Below, in pieces: positions 10,202 through 20,700 of a DNA stretch of 64,000 nucleotides. Source of the stretch: Metridium senile (taxonomy: Eukaryota; Cnidaria; Anthozoa; Actiniaria; Metridiidae); contig OX459108.1 of assembly GCA_949775045.1 (NCBI GenBank), positions 1,997,631 to 2,061,630 on the forward strand, written 5' to 3'. Under the pieces are notes generated by a model. The model saw only the letters and a list, made by a program, of their open reading frames with translations. It ran no database searches and was not told the DNA's origin. The translations under genes were made by a program, and so were the position numbers. How positions within the stretch are numbered: position 1 is the stretch's first letter; each line of letters begins with the position of its first letter.

Positions 10202-13200
10202 ATGTTCATCGTTGTTCGTTTTGGAGGTAAATTAGTTGGAAATCTTCGGTTTCAAACTTTCAAAAGCCGGAGAAGAAAAGAAAAAAGATTTCATTCAACT
10301 TTTTCTCAAAGCTTTTGCGAGTTGGAAATTCACTTTTTTAAACTTAGAGTTAAGATTAAGTACTTCATTTGTTGAATAATATCCTGTTGGATTCGTAGTA
10401 TATCCAGTATGTTGCCCAGTTTCGTGACAGTACCAGTATCGTGACACAAACAAATAAAACTCGTTTTTAGCGACGGCTATTTGATATTTCAAAAAAACAA
10501 ATATTACAGAGAAAACACTGCACATTTAGCTTCAGTATGCATGTTTCAACGGACTTTTATGTGCACGGATTCTTCGAAGAGAATCAATTGTGAGGCTCTG
10601 TTAGGGGTTCCAGCCGGGATACGGGATATTTAAGTAAAAACATGTAGGGATAAGTAGAGATACGGGATATTGAACGTCCACTAAATTAGGATGTCTATGG
10701 GTCATTTATGGGTTAGTAGTGAGTTTTTTTGTTACTAAAATGACCGACAATGGTCATTCTTTCGTGGAAATAAATAAATAAATAAAAATCAACAGTCGAT
10801 GTAAAGAACACCAAAAAACGCCACAACGAAGCCACGAAGATCTACTGACCACAAGGATCCCATTCCTGAACTTGATGCCCACTCCTTCGTCAACTATCAG
10901 CAACGTGTGTCACGTGTGGCATCAAGTAAATATGGCGGCTTTGATGAACGGTTCTTCATGATATAGCGGCCTGTATTTACCAACTTAACGTGGAAAAACC
11001 AGTAGCAAAATGGTCATTCCAATCGAAATTAGATTCTGAATCAAGAGCTGAGTTAATTAAATTAAGCGGGTGACTTTAAAGTGGTATTTTAATTTTAAAT
11101 GCTCAAATTGATGACTTAATACTCGATCCCGAAATTGTAGGGATACAAACCAAAAAACCAAACGGGATACGGGATATTTTGAAAAAAATAAGCGGGATAC
11201 GGGATACCTGGACCCCCCTAACAGGGCCTCAATTATTGACAGAGTAGTGGAGGTTTCCTGGCTAAAATGTATAACTTTTACTGCTCAGTAAACTGACATG
11301 GGCTCGAAAAAGAGGGATTCACATCGCATATTCTCATAGAACAAAGACAATATTTCTACTGACGATAGCTAGAGAGTGTAACTTCATTCCAACTTTAGAA
11401 ATGTTACAACAAACCTAAAAAAGGTAGCCACAAGAAATAATGTCAACCCTGAATGTTCATCATCCCTACCACTTGGACAAATATTAGAAGTCCTTGGATA
11501 TATATATATATAAAAAACAGCCTGTGGTACCCAGGACAACGACTCACAGTATGTTACAAAATCGTTTATGAATTAGCCTGATTTTCAGAGCGGGCCTGGT
11601 TCCTACGCTTTCGCTTTCTCGGAGTTTGGGAACACAGCGGTCAAACGACTACGCATGCGCGAAAAAACAAGTAAAATGATCCAGCACCAACTTCGTTCCC
11701 AGGCTTAATTTTAGCACGGACTCTATAAAAAACGATGGATTGGACGACTTTCATCGCTTTTTTCACAAAATATAAACAAAAATACAAAAGTATAGACTCA
11801 TGGTAGCTTTAAAATATAACAAAGGTTATGTACACGAAACTTCAAGCTTATATATTCAGGGAATTTCTTATCAATCGACTTCAAACACTTTTACAATCCA
11901 AAATTTAGCGCTGTGAAAATTATATATTTTTGTGTAGGTTATTTTTTATCGGTTGTGCTAGATTTTTTTTTTCGACCAGAGAGGTCTTGCACGTTTTTTT
12001 TTTTTTTACAGAATTTTGTTCTCTGAAATTCAAAGCGAAAACAACTGTTTGTGTTTTGGTTAAACTTTTGAAAAGTCTGTTTTTCCGTTTTATTTATTAG
12101 TCCGGTACAAGGCGCAGATACTTCGCAGCGATTTTTTTTTACTTTCAGGCGATTTGTTCACTTTTTGTCGGGAAAACACATCGAGGTCGATTTTGTTTTG
12201 GTATATTTTGTATACTGATACAAAGAGCGTAAGTCTCGGATTTTTGTGTTTTTGATGTCTCAAAGTCTCGGATTTTTGTGTTTTTGATGTCTTAAAGTCT
12301 CCCCGGGAGTCTCGGATTTTCGTGCTTTTGATGTCTCGGAGTCTAGAATTTTTAAATACAATAAATGCATGAGCTGATATATTTCTAGAATCTCAGGCTC
12401 GGATTTTAAAATTTTAGCATTCGCTACCCCTCAAGGTTCTGCAAGTTTTTTTTTTTTTTTAGCTTGGCTCTGTGCAGGATTTTTTTTTGGGCGCATTGGA
12501 CTTGCAGGTTTTTTATTTTGGGAATTGCCACCCCCTATCCCCCAACTTCTAATGGTCCACCCCTTATACAATTCGATTGAAGTCAATTCATTTATTTAAT
12601 TATTTATTTCAAGATTTATTATCAAGATGTAGGTATAAAATACAATGGTAGCAATTGATGCTCTCAATTTTAAACTAATTTACTCGCTAGTTTCCAATTA
12701 TCTATTTCATTTCAATTCAATTGAACTCGATTTTATTCGAATACAAGTGTTTCAGTACAATTCTAGTTTATCATAATGAAAATCAAGATGGCTATAGCTA
12801 TCACGAGAATCGTTAAAATTAAAACTAATTCATTATAGATTCTTTGCATGGCCACTGAGCGGGTCATCATCATAACAGGTATATCTTGGTTGTTAACGTT
12901 AAGACGTGGAAATGGTACATCCGGGACTTCAACTCCTAGGAACTCGCACAATGGTTTCCATCCTTGTTCATCCTCGGGAACCCAGGGGTATTCTTCTGTC
13001 GCTCGTTTCTCGCTTCCACAACATGTTGTGGAAGCGAGAAACGAGCGACAGAAGAATACCCCTGGGTTCCCGAGGATGATCCTTGTTTGACGTTGTAGAG
13101 AAGAAGCTCGTCCCGCGGGATGGCAGACTTGACCCGCGCGTTGTGATCTTTATACACCCGAGACAGCCTTTCTTTTTGTTTCTCTTGCTCAATAGGTTTA

Positions 13201-16200
13201 TGTAAATCCTGATAGTATGTGTCTAGTTCTTTCCATTTCCTACCAGTTGGGGTAATTAGCAATGCCAGAGACAGCCAATTTGTAGCCGACATCGAATTCC
13301 AAACAGCGTCGAGATGTAGCTTACTTTTAACCCATGATTCAACGTTATCACGTTCCATCAGTATCACCTTTGCATCAGGGAAGCTCTGTTTGATCTCTTC
13401 CCAAAACAAACAAGCAGGAAAATCGGTAGCTGCATCAACGTTCTTGTACATAGTTGTACATGGCGATAAAGTCAGGCATTTCCCCTTTATAAGCTTGAAT
13501 ATACTCATTCGTATGATACTGAATTTGCTCTTCATAATCGTAAACAGAGTAGCCAAGAATCTTCAATGCAGCTGCCATTGATTTCGTACCGGTCTTGAAT
13601 AAACCTGCACAAATGATCTTCATGTCGATATTGTTCGTTTGGATCAGTTGATCGATGGATCTAGAAACCTGAACTGTATTTAGCGACAGTTTGATAATTG
13701 TACATTCATACGCGTGGAATGTATTTTCTTGTGCGCGCAATTAAAATTCAATAGCACGAATTGACTAACAGTCATTCAACCAAAATTGAACATTCATTAG
13801 TGCTATTAGCATAGCTATTGACAATCTATAACGCGTTTGGATAATCATGAGCATCAATGTAACATTCTTTAGTGTGGATTGACAAACATTTGCATGATTC
13901 AATAATCAATAAGAGTAAAGAATCGATCATTAGCGTTAGTCTTTTTTATTCATTTACTGCGGTTTTCGACTTTCTGCGAACTCAGACATTTCAACGGCTC
14001 GTTGTGAAATACGTTTTTAGCTGCCGTCAATCAAGGATTTAAAAGGTACCGACTAATTAGTTTTGATTGACGGCAGCTAAAAACGGGTTTCACAACCAGC
14101 CGTGGGAATGTCTGAGTTCGCAGTAAGTGGAAAACCGCAGTAAAGAGGTGTCTCCAAAAAAAATATTTTATTGACAAAAAACTGAATACAGAACAAGAGA
14201 CAATTTATGTAATTTATGTAAATTCTTTGTGTGAAAAAAGAAAAAACAATACTCGAGAGGATATAAAAGAAAAAGCTCAACTCACTCACTCGCTCCATGC
14301 AGAAACAGAAAATGTTGTACAGAATGCCACCAAGAAATCGTATTCTTCTCGAGCAACGCGAAAGAATAATCAGAGCATTTGAAGATGTCAACGAAGACTA
14401 TCTTATGGTTGCAGACACGATTATATTGGTGTTAATAGATCAACAGCCAGGAGTATCGTTGCAAGATATACACCTATTTCAATTAACGTTGTCCATCTGG
14501 AATGGATGATCTGAGACCGATAGGAATTGTGGGAGCTCGTTAAACTGCAAATACACTATTATAATCACGCTTGAATATTAATGTTTACTTCTGAAATACT
14601 GTTATCTGTAATTCAGCACCATTCAAGTGTGATTAAAACAATGTGTTTGGAATTTAATGAGCTCCCACAATTCCTATCGGTCTCAGATCAACCATTCCAG
14701 ATGGACAACGTTAATTGAAATAGGTGTATACGTGAAGGCAGAATAGCAGAAAGACCACGAGGAGGCCAAAACCATGTGCGAGTAGATGACCAGATGAGAG
14801 ACTAGCTGTCTCAATGACATTTTAAATGAGAATTGTCAACAAACACTGGCGCAGATAAACCAAGAATTGCGACAACGCCTTCCGGCAAAACCGAGAATCC
14901 ATGACCGTACTGTTGCAAGGACTTTAGACGGAATGTTGTTTCGTTTGAAACTGCGTAGACCACTCCCAGCAGAGAGAAACCGGCCAGATGTTATACAGAA
15001 ACGTTTTGACTATGCCAACTGGTTTATGGGCCACGCAGTAGTAAACCATGCTGTTTTTATAGATGAATGCGGCTTTAATATCTGGACTGCTAGAAGCCAA
15101 GGGAGAGCAAGAAGAGGGGAGAGAGCGTACAGGCAAGTCTGCGGTCAAAGAGGAAGAAATGTGACTATCGTACTCGTATGTCACCCACCAATGGCCTTGT
15201 TTTTCACTCTTCCATTATCGGAGGGATGAACGCTCAATGGTTTAACGACTTCCTTGCACAAACAAGACTCAATCTTGACCCTGATGAAAATGTCATTTTC
15301 ATATATGACGGTGCACCAGCCCACCATAATCCAGCCAATCCCGGCGCAAACACTGAACTAAAAAATTGCTGCCCTACAGCCCATTCCTTAACATCGTGGA
15401 ACAGGCAATAAGCTCCTTAAAAGCAGCAATTAAAGCAGATATCAGCCGTCCAGAGGTCCAACAACAAATGAATGATAGAGCAGAAGCAAGAAACCAAGGA
15501 ATTGCTCTAGGCCATTGCCGTACACAGCTGCTATTGCAAGCATTGCAACGTAACATTGGAATGATCACTGTAGCTAAATGTGGTCAATGGTTTCGTTTCA
15601 TGCAGACATATTTACCTCGTTGCATTAACAGAGAACAAATTCAAGGATAACTTTATCTCTTTGTATTGATTATTGTAATTGAATATTTTTTTGAGACACC
15701 TCTTTAAAGGAATAAAAAAGACTAACGCTATGATCGATTCCTTTCTCTTATTGATTATTTGAATCAGGCAAATGTTTGTCAATCCACACTAAAGGATGTT
15801 ACATTGATGTTCATGATTGTCCAAACGCGTTATAGATTGTCAATAGCTATGCTAATAGCACTAATGAATGTTCAATTTTGGTTGAATGATTGTCAATAAA
15901 TGCTACTGTTTGTCAATTCATGCTATTGGATTTTAATTGCGCGCACAAGAAAATACATTCCACGCAAATTAAATGAATGTACAATTGTGCTATTGATTGT
16001 CCGTTGATACTGATGAATGTTCACGAATATTCAAATATTGTTATTGAAAGTTGATGCGCGCCAATGATGTTACTTGTGGTGTTGATGAAGGTATAATACA
16101 CGTTATTGATACAACTATTGGCACTAATGAATGACCATTTTCTGTTAATGAACAGCAAAAGGTGTACTAAACTCGGACTCGGACTCGGACTCGGACTCGG

Positions 16201-17749
16201 ACTCGGACTCGGACTCGGACTCGGACTCGGACTCGGACTCGGACTCGGACTCGGACTCGGACTCGGACTCGGACTCGGACTCGGACTCGGACTCGGACTC
16301 GGACTCGGACTCGGACTCGGACTCGGACTCGGACTCGGACTCGGACTCGGACTCGGACTCGGACTCGGACTCGGACTCGGACTCGGACTCGGACTCGGAC
16401 TCGGACTCGGACTCGGACTCGGACTCGGACTCGGACTCGGACTCGGACTCGGACTCGGACTCGGACTCGGACTCGGACTCGGACTCAAAAATAAAAGGAA
16501 TAAAGAAAATGGATAAAAAATGAATTAAAAAAATAAAAAAAAAAATGAAAAGAAAGAAAAGAAAAGGAATAAAAAATGAAAAAAAAAATGAATAAAAAAA
16601 TAGCACAATATTTTAATAAATTGCACTTCTGTGTTATACATGCAAGACAAGATGTAAAAAAACTATTTCTGATCAGCGATTGTTACACAAACTCTTTGAT
16701 ATTTCAGAAAAAACAAAGACTACAGAGAAAACACTGCACATTTAGCTTCATTATGCTTGTTTTGACGGGCTTTCACATGCGCGGATTCTTCGAAGAAAAG
16801 CAATTGTTGACAGCCGAGTAGTGAAGGTTTCCTAGCTAAAATGAATGACTTGACATGCGCTCGAAAAAGAGGGATTTACATCGCATATTCTCAAAGAACA
16901 AAGACAATATTTATACTGGCTATAGCTAAAGAGTGTAACTTCATTCTACAACCCTTGAATGTTCAGCAATTTTGATATTTGCAAAAATATTAGATGCATA
17001 ATATTTACTTCGTTTTAAGTTGAGGTGCATGCCCAGTTTCGTGACACGCAAATACCAGTGATTACAAAAAGCCCGAATACACTGACAAGTATTGGTTTTA
17101 AACGAAATCATGGCTGGAAATTGTTTGAAAACACACATGTTTCTTTTCAGATCGTTTCTATGCAAATTAAGTTGATAAGTAGCGGGACTTTAAAACATTT
17201 CAAGTATAGACTACATATTCCAAAATTCTCAAAAAATTAAATAAAGAACAATCCAAATGCTAGTGCTAAATATAGTTTCTGGTAAGAAAATATGTTTTTG
17301 ATTTGTTTATCGAATTTTGTTGTGAATTACTTTGAAAACAATGCATTTTTACAACGTGTCACGAAACTGGGCCAGCTGTCACGCCGGAAACTGGGCACCC
17401 AAGTTGCCGTCGAAATATTCCTTTTATCAGTATCAAATTAAAAGATTCGAAGAAAATCTCTACATCATTAATTTACCTGATAAATTTGCTTTTGTATGAC
17501 AAAATTTCATGGGGTTATTTTTCTTTGTAGAGAAGATACTGAGTATAGTTCAAACTGAAGTGTCACGACTCTGGGCAACATACTGTATTTTGTTTTGTTT
17601 TGTCTTTTTGATTGTTTAGTTGGTTTGTTTGTTCGTTTGTCTGTTTGTTTGTTTGTCTGTTTGTTTGTTTGTCTGCTAGTTTGTCTGTTCGCTTGTCTAT
17701 TTGTTCGTTTGTTTGTTTGTTCGTTTGTTTGTTTGTTTGTTTGTTTGTT

Positions 17750-17780
<31 letters not shown>

Positions 17781-20700
17781 TTGTTTGTTTGTTTGTCTGT
17801 TCGTTTGTTCGTTTGTCTATTTGTTCGTTTGTTTGATTGTCTGTTTGTTTGTTCGTTCGTTTGTTTGTTTGTTTGTCTGTTCGTTTGTCTATTTGTTCGT
17901 TTGTTTGTTTGTCTGTTTGTTTGTTTGTTTGTCTGCTAGTTTGTCTGTTCGTTTGTCTATTTGTTCGTTCGTTTGTTTGTTTGTTTGTTTGTTTGTTTGT
18001 TTGTTTGTTTGTTTGTTCGTTCGTTCGTTTGTTTGTTTGTCTGTTTGTTCGTTTGTCTGTTTTTGTTTGTTTGTCTGTTTATAATTTTTTGGTTGGTCGG
18101 TGGATTTTTAGGCTGTCTTCCTATCTATAAACGTTTTTATTGTTTATTTATCTCTTGTAGTTTAGTAGTATAGGCCTTTTGCAGGTCGTGGTCACGTGAC
18201 CATTTTAAAAGAATAAATGAGAGTAGCACAAAATAAATTCCAGAATTGAAAAAAAAAATGTCATAACAAACATTCTCTGAAAATTTTATCTCAATATATC
18301 TTTAAAACTCTGATAATTTTTTGAAATCATCAAAAATAACAAGCCTTGCCTGTCAGCTATATAAACTAAAAGAAAAAATTAATTACCAAGATTCTCAACA
18401 TATTTAATTAATTGATAAATTGTTTTTTATATTTTCTAGAAAATGAACAATGTCTGTTCAATATTAACTGCCGTAGTCGAATCCTGTATGAAAACATCAA
18501 AGAAAGGTGTTACTGTGACATGGAAGGTACAACGATGGGGGTGGGGTGGGTAGGGAATAATATTTAAGTTACGTCACATATAAACAACTTGAGAAAAAAA
18601 TCAGATGATTTTTGAAATATTATTTATATATTAAATTTAACAAATCTGAATAGAAGTGAAAAAGATTTAAAGAAAAGAAAAAAGAATAAAAAAGAGATGG
18701 AAAATTTTGGGTGGATTCCTCCGAGACATTCTATGAAGCTGAAGATTGGAATCGATTTAACGTTTAGGATGAAGATTTCGGCCCCATCCGCGCTATCCCG
18801 ACAATAAACCTAACGTCGCGCTAGTCAAAAGACCAGGGAGGGAGCGAACCAGCCCCTAGACTATAAACGAATTTATATAATCGAAAAATTCTAGTCATTC
18901 ATGATCATCCGCATTGGTGTTTTTTGAGCATTTTGCATGGGATATAGTCCATCAAACATAGTCTTTTTTTCATTTTGCATGGGCTGTAGTCCATCAAAAA
19001 TCGTCATTTTTGGTCATTTTTGAGCATTTTGCATGGGCTATAGTCCATAGTAATAATAATAATAATAATAATTTATTAAGCATTATACAACGTCTCTATG
19101 CTTTACAATACTAATTACAATTTAACTAAATTAATGTAAACTATAGACTACTAAACTAACACTATTTACAATAATAATAAGAAAATATATATATGATGTA
19201 TATATATGGTATAATAATATGTATTAAATAATATATAATATGATGTAAAGTATAATATATAGTATAGCACACAGTAATAATATATATCGTATATAAATAT
19301 AAGTATAATATATAGTATAATATATAGATATGTATGTATTATAAATGTACAAATAATTAATTGATTGCGCCGCTAGCCAAAGTGTTCAGTGAACAGGTGG
19401 GTTTTCAATTGTGATTTAAAAGCTGCCAGAGAATCTGCATCGCGTAAGTGTGAAGGTAGCGCATTCCAGAGACGTGGCGACGCGACAACAAAAGATCTAT
19501 CACCATATGTTTTCGTGCGCGATTTAGGAATAACAAGTAAGCGCTTATCAGCAGAGCGGAGAGATCTAGATGACTTATACGGTGTTAGCAGGTCACTAAT
19601 ATACTTAGGAGCCTTATTATTGAGAGCTTTATAAACAAGAGTAAGCATTTTATATGTTATTCTAGTTCTAACAGGCAGCCAGTGGAGTTGATATAAAACT
19701 GCAGTGATATGATCATACTTTCTAACACGAGTGACTAGCCTAGCGGCGATATTTTGAATTCTTTGTAGCTTGTCAATCTCAGTGTCTGGTAAACCGAATA
19801 GTAAACTATTGCAAGAGTCCAGCTTAGAAGTAATGAAAGCATGGACAAGACGCTCAGTGTTTTCTTTATCTAAATATTTCCTAATGCGACCTATATTTCT
19901 AACAGAGCACATGGCCGCCTTGCACAGATTAGTTCATAGTCCATCAAAATGGTTTTATCATTTTTGCGCATTTGGCATCAAAAATCGTCATTTTTGCGCC
20001 TTTTGCAGGGGCTATAGTACATCAAAAATCGTCATTTTTGCGCCTTTTGCAGGGGCTATAGTACATCAAAAATCATCATTTTTGCGCCTTTTGCATGGGC
20101 TATAGCTAAAACCCATCAAAAATCGTCTTTTTGGTCATTGTTGCGCCTTTTGCATGCCATGGGCTATAGTCAACAATCGTTATATATCTTCTTCATTATA
20201 GAATGTATTGATCTAGCTGATGAGAACGGTCTTCTGAAGGGGTTCCCTGATCGTCTTTCCTGTGACGAGTACGCCTGTGATTTCTTACAAGGAAGAACTT
20301 CATATATTCTCTTGCTAGTGCAAATTACTACAAGTATGTATTTTATAACTGTATAATTTTAATTCCATTAAACTTAGCTTGTAATGTATGATGTTATAAT
20401 GTTATTAATCAGATCAGAGGTAAAAGTATCCGGGATGCTACCGGCAATTTTTAAAATTGATACCCCTATATTATAAGTCCTTTTAAAGGGGCGTGCTACT
20501 AACTATTTTAACCCCTTTCGATATTTATTCATTCATCCATTTATTCATCTATTCTTTCATTCATTCATTCATTCATCCAGTCATCCATCTATTCATTTCT
20601 TCCTTCCTTCCTTCATCAACCCATCCATTCATTTATTCATTCATTCAACTATTCTTTCATTCATTCATTCTTTCATTCATTCATCCATCCATCCATTCAT

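Larger units (their letters stand above)
14143..15704 (+). mobile_element. Degenerate Tc1/IS630-like (DDE) transposon
   Basis: Ends AAGAGGTGTCTCCAAAAAAA and the inverse TTTTTTTGAGACACCTCTT are flanked by TA (14141-14142, 15705-15706). It encodes a broken transposase (separate entry). 1,562 bp, including a 256-bp MITE nested in the coding region. It lies inside the larger foldback at 13694-15985. Confidence 0.85.
13694..15985. mobile_element. Outer foldback element with about 260-280 bp inverted arms, hosting nested insertions
   Basis: 13694-13954 and 15707-15985 are inverted copies. Shared blocks include GGAATGTATTTTCTTGTGCG, ATTAGTGCTATTAGCATAGC and CGTTAGTCTTTTTTATTC. The interior is filled by a TA-MITE (13957-14140) and a Tc1-like element (14143-15704), both at TA sites. 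It lies just upstream of the broken sulfotransferase. Similar TGAATGT/TTGACAAT motifs continue to about 16140. Confidence 0.75.
10405..17585. other. Possible distant inverted ends around a repeat-filled region
   Basis: CAGTATGTTGCCCAGTTTCG at 10405 has an inverted counterpart at 17561-17585 (complement CAGTATGTTGCCCAGAGTCG). Another inverted pair of the same GCCCAGTTTCGTGACAC motif lies at 17031 and 17358-17373. The outer pair may bound a 7.2-kb composite transposon inside intron 1, or they may be ends of separate MITEs. No target duplication is clear. Confidence 0.35.

Noticed and set aside
14312..15650. Functional Tc1-like transposase
   Set aside because: Catalytic blocks lie in three frames and a MITE interrupts the N-terminal region.
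16021..16606. Long Ser-Pro, Leu-Gly and Ser-Glu open frames
   Set aside because: They arise from the ACTCGG repeat, which has no stop in any frame.
17595..18173. Phe/Val/Cys/Leu-rich open frames
   Set aside because: Translation of the TTTG/TCTG array; composition is wholly explained by the repeat.
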